DNA of 64,000 nt, from NCBI GenBank assembly GCA_049511415.1, contig JBEKYC010000029.1, forward strand, positions 13,305 through 77,304, written 5' to 3'. Made by a program: the position numbers and the translations under genes. How positions within the stretch are numbered: position 1 is the stretch's first letter; the number at the start of each line of letters is the position of its first letter. Positions 40,740 to 49,261 of the stretch are shown in pieces. This DNA comes from Bog-159 sp049511415 (GTDB lineage: Bacteria > Acidobacteriota > Terriglobia > Bryobacterales > Bryobacteraceae). A model generated the notes under the pieces. It had not been told where the DNA came from and searched no databases. It saw only the letters and a program-made list of their open reading frames with translations.

Positions 40740-41650
40740 TTATCCAACGCCTCCTGCGTCCGCGCCAGTTCCAGTAACAAAGCTTCCAGCTTCTTTTTGT
40801 ACTCATCCGGCGCGATGGCGGCTTTATCGTATTTCAACTGATCGATCTGTTGTTCTAACTGCTCCTTTTTGTCGAGTAATTGCAACTTAGCCGGATCCTT
40901 CGCGGCCGCCGCGGCCGACCCGATACGCAGCAGCGGGAATTGTGCCGCCAGCATGCCTTCGCCATTCTCCGGCGATGGCGCCCGCACCGCCTCACCCTTT
41001 CCCGTATCCTCGAGCACCGCATGCTCCGTCGCCAGCCGTTTCTGCGCTTCATAGAAGTCGACCGTCTTCTTATCCGCGTAGCGAAAAGCTTCCAGCGCCG
41101 AAATCACATCGTTTTTGTCGTTGTCCGTGGCCGTATCGCCCAAAGCCTCCGCCCAGTAGCGCGCAAACACAGTGGCATTCTTTTCGGTCCCCGCCTTGGT
41201 TGCCGCGATCACCACCCGATTCGCCCTGCGCAGAAACTCGATCGATCCGCCGCTGCAGCTCGTCATGTTGACGACAAGCTGGCGCGTGGCCGGAATCCGG
41301 TCCAGCAGCGCCGCCAGTTCCGCGCCCGTCAAGTCCGGACCCGGCAGGTTGATCTTATAATCCACGCCGTCGAAGCTGCCATGCCCGATCAACATGAGCA
41401 CCATTGTGTCGGTAGGCTTGGCCTCTTGCGCGATGCCATTGAGCGCCGCGCGCACCTGCTCCCGCGTGCCATTCACCAGCGTTTCCACCTTCGAATCGGG
41501 CGCCGCCTTTACGGCCTTCTCGATATCCTTGGCCCACATCCCGAATCGCTGCGTATAATCCGGCTCCCCGCCCAGTCCGGTGACCGTCACATAGTAAGTG
41601 GTCGCGCGCATGCAGAGCGCAGTGAGTAACAGAATCGGCAGCGTCCTCAT
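40736..41650 (-). CDS. Exported clan CD (legumain/caspase-like) cysteine protease
   Basis: The 304-residue protein has a signal peptide ('RTLPILLLTALCMRA'). The catalytic dyad of clan CD is visible: His in 'LMLIGHGSFDG' and Cys in 'VVNMTSCSGGSIEF', ~55 residues apart, as in peptidase family C13 (legumain, GPI transamidase). The C-terminal ~80 residues form a coiled coil ('LLDKKEQLEQQIDQLKYDKA'). ATG 41650 was chosen; it overlaps the upstream VWA gene by 4 bp. It is embedded in the MoxR/VWA operon, beside a second protease, which suggests controlled cleavage of envelope proteins. Confidence 0.85.
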   Translation of the reverse strand: MRTLPILLLTALCMRATTYYVTVTGLGGEPDYTQRFGMWAKDIEKAVKAAPDSKVETLVNGTREQVRAALNGIAQEAKPTDTMVLMLIGHGSFDGVDYKINLPGPDLTGAELAALLDRIPATRQLVVNMTSCSGGSIEFLRRANRVVIAATKAGTEKNATVFARYWAEALGDTATDNDKNDVISALEAFRYADKKTVDFYEAQKRLATEHAVLEDTGKGEAVRAPSPENGEGMLAAQFPLLRIGSAAAAAKDPAKLQLLDKKEQLEQQIDQLKYDKAAIAPDEYKKKLEALLLELARTQEALDK

Positions 41651-43896
41651 ACCACCCCCCAACGCCGCCGCAGCACCCACTCGGAACCGCGCAACAACAG
41701 CGCCAGTAGAAACACCACCGGCATGTCCCACAGATCCTTCGTTTCCCGCGTGGTGATCCCCGCCTCCGAATACGAAATCTCGTCCGCCAGCCGTCCCGCG
41801 TTCGACGCGCTGTAATACCGGCCGCCGGTCTCCTCCGCCAGCTTCTGCAACAGCTCGCGATTCTGCGATGTGTGGAAGCTCTCCGCCACGCCGTCCTCGC
41901 GCCGGAACACCGCCACGTCCCGCCCTAGCTCTTCCTTATCGCGGCCCGCCACGATCTCCGCCACGTACGATCCCGCCTTTTCCGCGTTCCACTCGGCCGT
42001 GTACGCGCCTTCCTCCAGCGCCACCGGATTCAGCTCCACGCTGGCCGTCGCGCCGTCCGGACCCACAATGTGCGCTTCCACCACCGCATTGGCCGCCGGC
42101 TTGAAAGCTTTGTCGCGCACTTCCGCCCGCAGCGTCACTTTGGTCTCATCCGCCAGTACCGTCTGCGGCGTCGACGCCACCACCTGCCCCGGACTGTCGG
42201 AGACCAGATACCGCATCAACTGCTGCCAGAACGTCGCATGCGTCACATCCGTGTGATCCTGCCACATGCGCCAGCGCCAACTCCCCGACGTGGCAAACAA
42301 AGCCGTGTGCCCACGGCCGTAATTCTCCGTCACCAGCAGCGGCATGCGATGCCGTCCCGCCGGCGACACGTCCATCAGCACGATCGCGCCCGGCTTGGCA
42401 TCGCCGACATCGTTATAATTCGCAAGCTGCGGCATCTTGGTCCAGCGCTCCGCATTCCGGTCCGGATCTTCCACCAGCCGGCAGATCAGGCTGGCGCGCC
42501 CTTGCGCGGTCAATTGCTGATCCGAAAAATCGCGATGGAACGTCCCCTTGCTCGCCGGCAACTCCACCGGCAGCAGCTCGGCCAGCGACGAATGCGCGTA
42601 CCCGCCTTCCGCCAGCGCAAACCGTCCCCCCAGGAACAGAATGCCGCCACCCCGCCGGTTGGCGAATTCGCGTATCAGATCCTGCTGCGCCTGCGTGAAG
42701 TAATTGGCTTCCACGCTCCCGATAATCAGCCCGTCGTAGGCGAACAGATCCTCCGCCTTCGCCGGAAACCCCTCATCCGAAGAATGCGCATCGCTGAAAC
42801 CCTGGTAATAAATTTTGTTCTGTGTCGTGCGCAGCATGCTCGCCAGTTGCAGGCTGCGGTCGTCGTCCGCCGCGCGCCGGATGAATTTGAACTCCCAGCG
42901 CGGCTCGCCTTCCATATAAAGGATGCGCGGCTTGCGCGCCTCCACCTGCACCAGCCGCCGCAGCGCGTTGTTCTCGCGATTTTCTTCGCCCGCCAGCGGT
43001 TCGATCGCAATCTCCAGCGTCTTCGGTCCGGCCGACCCCGCGTTGAACAGGAGCGTTTCGCTTTGCGGCGCGCCGTCCGCTTTCAACTGCACCTGCCGCG
43101 ATGCCAATACCTTGCCCGAATCCCGCACCGAAATCAGCGCCTTCTCGCCCGCCAGGCCATACTGCCGGAACGTCACCAGCGCGCTCAATCGCGAATCCGG
43201 CAGCGCCCGCGCCGGCAGCACCGCGTCCGTAATTTCGATATCTTTTTCAGGCCTCTCCCGCCCGAACCCGATCGTGTGCACCGGAATGTGCCGCCGCCGG
43301 ATCTGCGAAATCGTATCCAGATCGATGCCGCCCGAATTATCCGCGCCGTCGGAGAGCACCACCACCGCGCCCAACGGCAGTGTCGAGGATTCCGCCAGCA
43401 CCTGCTGCAGACTGTCGCCGATGCGCGAAGCCGGCTCGCCTGCGGTCAACTGGCCGGTCTTCTGTATCCGTTCGGATTCCTTCCCGAACCGGTATAGCCG
43501 CACCTGGAACTTCTGCCCTAGCGCCGCCAGCAGCTTGTTATCGAGCAGTCCCTTGGCCTGCGCACCGCGCGTCTCGGAACCCTCCCGGATCGCCATGCTG
43601 CGCGAATCGTCCACCATCACCGCCACCACGTTCTGTTGCGGCCGCAACGTGGCGATGCTGATCGCCGGATGCCACAGCAGGAACAGCAGCAGCGCGATCA
43701 TGGCTGTTTCCAGCGTCCAGATCACCAGCGCACGCGCTCCCGTGAGCAACCCCCCATGCCGCCGCACGTGCCACAAAAGCAACGCCCCCGCCGCGATCAC
43801 TCCCAGCGCCAGCATCCACAGCGGCCACGGCGCCAGCAGCACGAACTGCCCCTTCTGGAATACCGCGCCCGGATACTTGAACAGAAACTCGAACAT
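41647..43896 (-). CDS. VWA membrane protein with GATase1-like domain
   Basis: The 749-residue protein has membrane helices at ~20-42 and ~55-78. A VWA domain (~88-260) has the metal site 'MVDDSRSMAI' (DxSxS) and 'VVLSDGADNSGG'. A beta-sandwich follows, then a glutamine amidotransferase-like Rossmann domain (~330-550, 'RILYMEGEPRWEFKFIRRA'). Another beta domain and a final helix ('PVVFLLALLLRGSEWVL') complete it. The family is common in MoxR operons of Acidobacteria and Planctomycetes. It follows the DUF4159 gene by 16 bp. Confidence 0.85.
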   Translation of the reverse strand: MFEFLFKYPGAVFQKGQFVLLAPWPLWMLALGVIAAGALLLWHVRRHGGLLTGARALVIWTLETAMIALLLFLLWHPAISIATLRPQQNVVAVMVDDSRSMAIREGSETRGAQAKGLLDNKLLAALGQKFQVRLYRFGKESERIQKTGQLTAGEPASRIGDSLQQVLAESSTLPLGAVVVLSDGADNSGGIDLDTISQIRRRHIPVHTIGFGRERPEKDIEITDAVLPARALPDSRLSALVTFRQYGLAGEKALISVRDSGKVLASRQVQLKADGAPQSETLLFNAGSAGPKTLEIAIEPLAGEENRENNALRRLVQVEARKPRILYMEGEPRWEFKFIRRAADDDRSLQLASMLRTTQNKIYYQGFSDAHSSDEGFPAKAEDLFAYDGLIIGSVEANYFTQAQQDLIREFANRRGGGILFLGGRFALAEGGYAHSSLAELLPVELPASKGTFHRDFSDQQLTAQGRASLICRLVEDPDRNAERWTKMPQLANYNDVGDAKPGAIVLMDVSPAGRHRMPLLVTENYGRGHTALFATSGSWRWRMWQDHTDVTHATFWQQLMRYLVSDSPGQVVASTPQTVLADETKVTLRAEVRDKAFKPAANAVVEAHIVGPDGATASVELNPVALEEGAYTAEWNAEKAGSYVAEIVAGRDKEELGRDVAVFRREDGVAESFHTSQNRELLQKLAEETGGRYYSASNAGRLADEISYSEAGITTRETKDLWDMPVVFLLALLLRGSEWVLRRRWGVV

Positions 43897-43912
43897 TGAG
43901 GGTGCCCCGCGA

Positions 43913-44713
43913 TCAGTGCGTCATCGCGTAAATGATGTAGTTGATTCCCATACGGTACGCCTGCGACGTGTAACGCTCCGGGTAGCGCGGATGGTCGGCC
44001 CACTCCCAGGCGTCGCCATTATCCTGGTTGAAGCAGATGGCCACCATCACCCGCCCGTCGTCATCGTAAATCGCGCGCCAGTGCGGCGTCTTGCCGTCCT
44101 TCTCCCAGATCCTTCCCGTGTACCAATACTGAATGCCGGGCACCTGCACACGCTCGCTCAAATCATAAAGGACGTGGAAGATGGCGTCCCGGTTATCGAT
44201 TTCCACAATCGGCCGGTCGGGGAATACGCGCCGGATGCTTTCCAGGAAGACATTCCACTCGCCGCTGCCATGGAAATCGTCGCACATGAAAAATCCGCCG
44301 CGCAGCAGGTATTCGCGCATTTTGGCGCATTCCGCGTCTGTCAGGCTGGAGTGGCCCATTTCGACCGCATAGAGCCAAGGCCAATTGAAAACTTCGTCGC
44401 CGTCCAGATCCACTACCTGTTCAGACGAACGTGTATGGATGCGGGTGAGGCGCCTGACGCCCTGCACGAATTGCCGGTCCGCCTTGGGATAATCCGTGGG
44501 CCAACTGCCAATGTCGCCGAACACGCTGGCATTCTTGCCCGAAGGATATTGCAGCCTCGTGAAGGCCCACTCGGTCTTCTCGTAGGCATCCGGCGGCACC
44601 GGATACGGATCGTCTTCTATTCCGGGAAACTGCCGGAAAGTAGCCTGCAGAGCGAGCATCGCCGTTACGGAAACCGTCACAAGACTACCGCTGATGACCA
44701 ATCGGCGGCGCAT
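43913..44713 (-). CDS. DUF4159 exported protein (first gene of the MoxR operon)
   Basis: The 266-residue protein has an N-terminal signal anchor ('LVISGSLVTVSVTAMLAL') and a DUF4159 domain: 'WAFTRLQYPSG', 'PWLYAVEMGHSSLTDAECAK', 'MREYLLRGGFFMCDDFHG' and 'ERYTSQAYRMGINYIIYAMT'. The fold is GATase/ThuA-like; members are linked to MoxR/VWA operons. It heads the eight-gene operon, with the promoter in the 92 bp shared with the divergent DUF433 remnant. Confidence 0.85.
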   Translation of the reverse strand: MRRRLVISGSLVTVSVTAMLALQATFRQFPGIEDDPYPVPPDAYEKTEWAFTRLQYPSGKNASVFGDIGSWPTDYPKADRQFVQGVRRLTRIHTRSSEQVVDLDGDEVFNWPWLYAVEMGHSSLTDAECAKMREYLLRGGFFMCDDFHGSGEWNVFLESIRRVFPDRPIVEIDNRDAIFHVLYDLSERVQVPGIQYWYTGRIWEKDGKTPHWRAIYDDDGRVMVAICFNQDNGDAWEWADHPRYPERYTSQAYRMGINYIIYAMTH

Positions 44714-44805
44714 TTGGACGAGGCCCTCGTATGAGTTTCAGGATAACATGCGGTGGCAGGGATCCAGCACCCGCAGGGCGTATGCGTTATTCTGAGAGTG
44801 GAAAC

Positions 44806-45134
44806 ATGCCCGCGCGTGAAACGATCGAGACCATTCCCATGGTGACCGGGGACGATGGCGTGATTCGCGTAAGCGGGACGCGCGTAACTCTCGATTCGAT
44901 CCTACTGGCCTTCAACGACGGTGCCACCCCGGAAGAAATCGCGGAACAGTACCCGTTCCTTTGGCAGACATTTATCACCTGATCGGCTATGCCCTGCGCC
45001 ATGCGGCGTACATGGAAGAATACCTTCGAAGGCGTCAGCGCGACTCGCAGGAAGTTCGGCATCGGAACGAGACACGCTGGAGTCCCCACGGCGTTCGCCA
45101 GCGTTTGCTGGCGCGCCGCTCGAACGGCGCATGA
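44806..45134 (+). pseudogene. DUF433 antitoxin gene, frameshifted
   Basis: From ATG 44806 the frame gives 'TIPMVTGDDGVIRVSGTRVT' then LDSILLAFNDGATPEEIAEQYP, a clear DUF433 antitoxin, and stops early at 44980-44982. One frame over, from 44955, the expected continuation is present: 'PLADIYHLIGYALRHAAYME' then EYLRRR, ending at 45134. The shift lies at ~44953-44957, exactly where the family reads 'YPSLSLADVY'. So the gene has lost its frame by one indel. Its toxin partner follows. Confidence 0.7.
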
Positions 45135-45152
45135 AGCAACGATGGGCCTATT

Positions 45153-45406
45153 GTGCGCTGGCTCGCCGGCGAAAATCTGAACAAGGATATCGTGCGTGGT
45201 CTACTGCGCAGGAAGCCGGTCTCTCCGGCATGGACGATGCGTCACTATTGGCTTGGGCAGCGGCCCGAGCATCGCGTCCTGCTCACTCATGACGTCAGCA
45301 CCATGACGGCATACGCCTATCGCCAGGTAGCGCGTGGGGATACTTGCCTGGCGTCTTTGAAGTGAGCCGATCCGTTCCCGTGTCGCTCGTTATCGAGTTC
45401 CTCTGA
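45153..45406 (+). pseudogene. DUF5615 (PIN-like) toxin gene, frameshifted and internally deleted
   Basis: GTG 45153 begins 'RWLAGENLNKDIVRGLLRRK', the DUF5615 start with its acidic site already changed (usual LADEN is LAGEN). A second frame supplies 'GLSGMDDASLLAWAAARASR'. The first frame returns with 'HRVLLTHDVSTMTAYAYRQV'. A third supplies 'PGVFEVSRSVPVSLVIEFL' and the stop at 45404-45406. The segment between LLRR and GLSG is about ten residues short. DUF433 plus DUF5615 form a known type II toxin-antitoxin pair; here both genes are dead. Confidence 0.65.
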
Positions 45407-45417
45407 GTTCGGCCCCC

Positions 45418-46029
45418 TTAATGGCACCCCAGGCAGTGGAACCGCCGCCCGTGGCACACCGCACAGGTAGTCTTGTCCAGCCCCAGCTTCCCGCTGGTGT
45501 GCGTATCCAGAAAGTCCGGCGTATGGCTGGCCGGCTTTAAGTTCGCGCCCTTGGCATGACAAAACTCGCAACTGTACGGCGGATCGATCTGGTTGTGGCA
45601 CACCAGGCAATCCGGCATTTGCGGCAAATCGCCGCGCCCCGGCTGATCGGAAGTCTCCAAGCCCCGATGGCATGCCTCGCATACATTCTGCGTATTCAAT
45701 TGCGCCCGCAAATTCGCCGCTGGCATCGTCAGATAAGTCTTCTGATCGATCGCTGCCGCAATCGCCGGCGCGATGTTACCCATCTTCAGATGCAATTGGT
45801 GATTGAACTTCGCCAGGCGCGTGACCGGCGGCGTCCCGGCTTCCGCCGTCTTGTGGCACTTCAGGCAGACATCCGGCTTCGGCAGCAGGTTATCGTCCGC
45901 GCGTGTGCTGCTCAGCGCCGCCCGGTGACATACGCCGCACTCGAGTTTCGCCGCCAAGTGGACGCGATGCGAAAACGGCTCGGCGTGCGCCCCCGCCGCC
46001 ATCGCCAGCGTCAATACAAGGATTCGCAA
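45418..46029 (-). CDS. Seven-haem c-type cytochrome
   Basis: The 203-residue exported protein has a signal peptide ('RILVLTLAMAAGAHAEPF') and seven CxxCH haem-binding motifs: CGVCH, CLKCH, CEACH, CLVCH, CEFCH, CAVCH and CLGCH, the last being the C-terminus itself. Several extra His ('FSHRVH', 'FNHQLHLK') can serve as distal ligands, as in cytochrome c3/c7-like proteins. It starts directly after the stop codon of the PQQ-type dehydrogenase, with no gap, so it is the likely periplasmic electron acceptor of that enzyme. Confidence 0.9.
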   Translation of the reverse strand: MRILVLTLAMAAGAHAEPFSHRVHLAAKLECGVCHRAALSSTRADDNLLPKPDVCLKCHKTAEAGTPPVTRLAKFNHQLHLKMGNIAPAIAAAIDQKTYLTMPAANLRAQLNTQNVCEACHRGLETSDQPGRGDLPQMPDCLVCHNQIDPPYSCEFCHAKGANLKPASHTPDFLDTHTSGKLGLDKTTCAVCHGRRFHCLGCH

Positions 46030-47220
46030 TCAGTGTTTGTAGGTAATCCGCCACAGCTTCTTGCCGCCGTCGTCGGAAACCAGCAGGCTGCCATCCGGCA
46101 AAACCAGCAGACCGACCGGCCGGCCCCACACATCCCGGCTGTCCGGCGCCACCATCCAGCCCGTCAAAAAATCCTCTTCGGGACCGGAGGGTTTGCCGCC
46201 GCGAAACGGAATAAACGCGATCTTGTAGCCTACCCGCTGCGCGCGGTTCCACGACCCGTGCATCGCCAGAAACGCGCCCTCGCGATATTTTGCGGGAAAC
46301 TGCTTCGCCGTGTAGAATTCGAAATCCAGCACCGCCTGGTGCGCCGGAGTCAGTGGCACATCCGGCACAATCGTCTTCCGCACTAAATCCGGCGCTTTCC
46401 CCTTATTGCGCGGATCTTCATTCGGCCCGATATAAGCGTAGGGCCAGCCATAAAATCCGCCCTGCTGGATGTGCGTGAAATAGTCCGGCACCAGATCGTC
46501 GCCCAGTGCATCCCGCTCCTGCACCGCGGCCCAAAGCATGTCCGTGCCCGGATACCAGTGCAGCCCGATCGGATTTCGCGTCCCCGCCGCATAGGTCTCG
46601 TGCCCGCTGCCGTCCGGATTGTACCGGTTGATGGCCGCGCGCACCGGATCCTCGCCGGGCGAAACGTTGGAACCCGATCCCACCCCGACATACAGCTTTT
46701 GCCCCGCGCCATCGAACAGCAGGCTGCGCGTCCAATGGCCTTGCCCGAAGCCCTTCAGCGAAATCACTTCCTCGCCCGGCCCCGCCGTCATCGCCTTCGC
46801 ATCATATTTATACCGCTTGATCGACTGCGGCTCGCCCACGTACAGATACTCATGCCACAACGCCAGTCCGTACGGACGATCCAGACCGGTAATCAGCTTT
46901 TTGCGGTCACCCGCCTTGTACCCGTTCCCTTGGCTCAGCGGCATGACGTATACGACTCCGGCCGTGCCTTCGGCCGCATCGCTCAGCAGCAGTTCGCCGC
47001 CCGGTCCCTGCAACATGTACCGCGGCCGCTCGAAACCCTCCGCGTAGACGTCCACCGAAAAACCTGCCGGCACGTGCAACTGCGCGCCCGCCGGTTGCGC
47101 AATCACGTGCGGACCATTGTTGACGGATGGGGTGGCGTAAGGCGGCGGCAGTTTCACATCCGCTGCATAAAGCGTCGCGGCCGCGCACAGAACAAGAAAA
47201 GACCTCGTGTGCATGACCAT
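46030..47220 (-). CDS. PQQ-type soluble glucose/L-sorbosone dehydrogenase-like protein
   Basis: The 396-residue exported protein (signal 'RSFLVLCAAATLYAADV') is a six-bladed beta-propeller of the GSDH/sorbosone dehydrogenase family. Motifs include 'DRPYGLALWHEYLYVGE', 'QGHWTRSLLFDGAGQKLYVG', 'TRNPIGLHWYPGTDMLWAAV' and 'WGRPVGLLVLPDGSLLVSDD'. It would oxidise a sugar or alcohol in the periplasm with pyrroloquinoline quinone. The substrate is not predictable and no pqq synthesis gene is in the window. It is co-transcribed with the seven-haem cytochrome. ATG 47214 is an alternative start. Confidence 0.85.
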   Translation of the reverse strand: MVMHTRSFLVLCAAATLYAADVKLPPPYATPSVNNGPHVIAQPAGAQLHVPAGFSVDVYAEGFERPRYMLQGPGGELLLSDAAEGTAGVVYVMPLSQGNGYKAGDRKKLITGLDRPYGLALWHEYLYVGEPQSIKRYKYDAKAMTAGPGEEVISLKGFGQGHWTRSLLFDGAGQKLYVGVGSGSNVSPGEDPVRAAINRYNPDGSGHETYAAGTRNPIGLHWYPGTDMLWAAVQERDALGDDLVPDYFTHIQQGGFYGWPYAYIGPNEDPRNKGKAPDLVRKTIVPDVPLTPAHQAVLDFEFYTAKQFPAKYREGAFLAMHGSWNRAQRVGYKIAFIPFRGGKPSGPEEDFLTGWMVAPDSRDVWGRPVGLLVLPDGSLLVSDDGGKKLWRITYKH

Positions 47221-47268
47221 AATCTTAACAACTGTATGTGGGTAGGCTTTAGCCCTCCCCAGCGGCCC

Positions 47269-47508
47269 CTATTGCGTGAGAACCCTGCGCGGCGGCGACG
47301 GCGCCCGCGCGGGCACGTCCAGACCGTGCTCGTCCCCGTAGTGCTTGGCGTGCTTGGGACAGCAATACTGCCACCAGTCCGCGCCTTCCATCACCAGGAA
47401 GGCGGCGCGCGTCGTGCATCCCTTCGCTTGGCATGCCCCGGTTCCCCACTCGCGCTTGGCCTGGAGTTCCTCCACTGTCATCGGCCGTATACTTCGCTCG
47501 ATAGTCAT
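47269..47508 (-). CDS. Small Cys/His-rich protein
   Basis: The 79-residue product contains 'GACQAKGCTTRAAFLVMEGA' followed by DWWQYCCPKHAKHYGDEH. The Cys-x4-Cys and Cys-Cys-x2-His pairs suggest a small zinc-binding module. It has no signal peptide. ATG 47508 lies 6 bp after the PilZ gene's stop codon, so the two are coupled. I know no named family. Confidence 0.55.
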   Translation of the reverse strand: MTIERSIRPMTVEELQAKREWGTGACQAKGCTTRAAFLVMEGADWWQYCCPKHAKHYGDEHGLDVPARAPSPPRRVLTQ

Positions 47509-47513
47509 AGATT

Positions 47514-47867
47514 TTATTGCTTCTCCGCGTCCGCCTGATCCATCGTCAGGCACCGCTTTCTTCCGGTCTCCGCCTGGCTGGTAGCTGAGCTGAACATCAG
47601 CCCGATCGTATGTTTGAGGCCCGACCGCCTGCAGTATCGCACCGTCGCGTTACCCATCAGCCCGTAAGCCGGCGCCTGCACATAAACGCTTGTGCGCGTG
47701 TTCATTGGTTGCTCGCACAAGATGCATATTCCCGTATCCGATAGATCCAGGCACTTGGCCCGGATCATCCGTTTTTCGCCCGCTTGGTCCTGCCACGAAA
47801 TTTGCACGGCTCCTTGAAAAGGATGTCTCGCCCCTTGTCGAATATCTTTCTTGTTTCCCAGCCCCAT
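47514..47867 (-). CDS. PilZ-domain protein (cyclic-di-GMP receptor)
   Basis: The 117-residue protein is a single PilZ domain. The binding motifs are 'RQGARHPF' (RxxxR at ~10-14) and 'LDLSDTGI' (DxSxxG). Both are intact, so it should bind cyclic-di-GMP. It lies 44 bp after the AAA ATPase gene, and a GGDEF/HD-GYP enzyme is divergently encoded on the other side of that gene. This suggests that the ATPase, the PilZ protein and the enzyme act in one motility or surface pathway. Confidence 0.85.
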   Translation of the reverse strand: MGLGNKKDIRQGARHPFQGAVQISWQDQAGEKRMIRAKCLDLSDTGICILCEQPMNTRTSVYVQAPAYGLMGNATVRYCRRSGLKHTIGLMFSSATSQAETGRKRCLTMDQADAEKQ

Positions 47868-47911
47868 TTGGTTTCACCTGCCGTGTGTCACGGCTCGCGC
47901 GTCCCGCAATG

Positions 47912-49261
47912 TTAACCCGAATGTCCCGACTGCATGGTGCCGAAGAACAGATCCACGGCCCGTTCCAGATCCGCCGGCCCGACCCGCAAGGGCTGCTCCT
48001 CGTAGGTCTTCAACGCCTGAATAATACGGCACATGTCCCGCGGGTAAGATGGTCGTAAGTCCCCGCCCCGCGCGATGCACAATTTGCGTAGGTGCTCATA
48101 CACGCCCGGATCGCACGGCATATTATATTTAGCCATTACCCGCCGGAAAATCTCGTCGAATACATCCGGCGCCACCGCGTCCACCAGGATCTTGTTTGGA
48201 ATGCGCCGCAGGAATGCTTCGTCCGCCAGTTCGCTCGGCTCCAGGTTCGTCGCGAACACAATCATCACTTCGAACGGGATGTGAAACCGCACGCCGTAAT
48301 TCAGCGACAGGTAATCGATGCGCCGGTCGAGCGGCACGATCCAGCGGTTCAGCAGGTCGCGCGGCGAGATCAACTGCCGCCCGAAATCGTCGATCACCAG
48401 CATCCCGCCGTTGGCTTTCATCTGCACCGGCGGCGCGTACGTTCCCGATGATTCGTCCAGCCGCAGTTCCAGCATGCTCGGTATCAGTTCGCCGCCCACA
48501 ATCACGCAGGGCCGGTGACACACCACCCACCGCGGGTCCGCCTCCTCGATCTCGATGTCCACCCGCTCATGCACTGCCGGATCGAACAGCACCACAATCT
48601 GGCTGTCCACCTCCACCGCGTACGGCATCACCAGTTGATCTCCGTACACCCGCAGCAGCCGTTCCGCCAGACTCGTCTTCCCGGTGCCCGCCGGGCCATA
48701 AAGAAAGATCGAGGTCTGCGCCACCAGCGCCGGACCCAACTGATCCAGCAACCGGTCCGTCACCACCAAATCCCCAAACGCCAGCCGCAACGATGCCTGG
48801 TTCACCGTCACTTGCGGCCGCTGATCCAGCACCGATTTCTGATACGCGCGCAGGCTCACCGGCGCCGGACCCGCGTACTGGCACATGCGGCATCGCTCGG
48901 CGGCCAGCGCGCGCCCCGCGCCCGTAAGCGAAAAAACGTAATCGTCCCCCACCATCCCGCTCACTTCCAACAACCGTTGATTGCGCACATCGCGAAAGAC
49001 TTTCTCCACGATCGGATATGCCAGCGCCATCGATTCGCTGACCGCCCCAATCGTGTTGCAGCGCTTCAAGTGCACATGCCGCATGAACAGGTCCTCGATC
49101 AGCCCCGCCGACAGTTCCGACTGTTCCTGCGTCGCCGGAATCTTGGGCATGAACCGCGCAACCTTTTCCTTTTCCTGCGCGGCTGCCTGCTCGTCCGACG
49201 GTAAACTGAAGTGGCCGATCACTGGTGTATCCGCCGCTCCCGCGGCAAAACCGGTCGACAT
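47912..49261 (-). CDS. AAA ATPase with N-terminal winged-helix region
   Basis: The 449-residue protein has an N-terminal helical/winged-helix part (~45-125, 'EDLFMRHVHLKRCNTIGAVS') with a CxxC ('CRMCQYAGP'), then an ATPase domain (~145-400). Walker A is 'LYGPAGTGKTSLAE', Walker B 'GMLVIDDFG', sensor 1 'VMIVFATNLEP'. Proteins of this kind occur near Tad/type IV pilus or gliding genes in Acidobacteria and delta-proteobacteria. A good ribosome site (AGGAG) precedes the ATG. It is followed by the PilZ gene. Role inferred only. Confidence 0.82.
   Translation of the reverse strand: MSTGFAAGAADTPVIGHFSLPSDEQAAAQEKEKVARFMPKIPATQEQSELSAGLIEDLFMRHVHLKRCNTIGAVSESMALAYPIVEKVFRDVRNQRLLEVSGMVGDDYVFSLTGAGRALAAERCRMCQYAGPAPVSLRAYQKSVLDQRPQVTVNQASLRLAFGDLVVTDRLLDQLGPALVAQTSIFLYGPAGTGKTSLAERLLRVYGDQLVMPYAVEVDSQIVVLFDPAVHERVDIEIEEADPRWVVCHRPCVIVGGELIPSMLELRLDESSGTYAPPVQMKANGGMLVIDDFGRQLISPRDLLNRWIVPLDRRIDYLSLNYGVRFHIPFEVMIVFATNLEPSELADEAFLRRIPNKILVDAVAPDVFDEIFRRVMAKYNMPCDPGVYEHLRKLCIARGGDLRPSYPRDMCRIIQALKTYEEQPLRVGPADLERAVDLFFGTMQSGHSG

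Noticed and set aside
42070..43497. Long plus-strand open frame (475 codons) opposite the VWA/GATase1 gene
   Set aside because: Its product is rich in Arg, His, Gln and Pro with no domain, and the opposite strand encodes a clear multi-domain protein. It is an antisense shadow caused by high GC.
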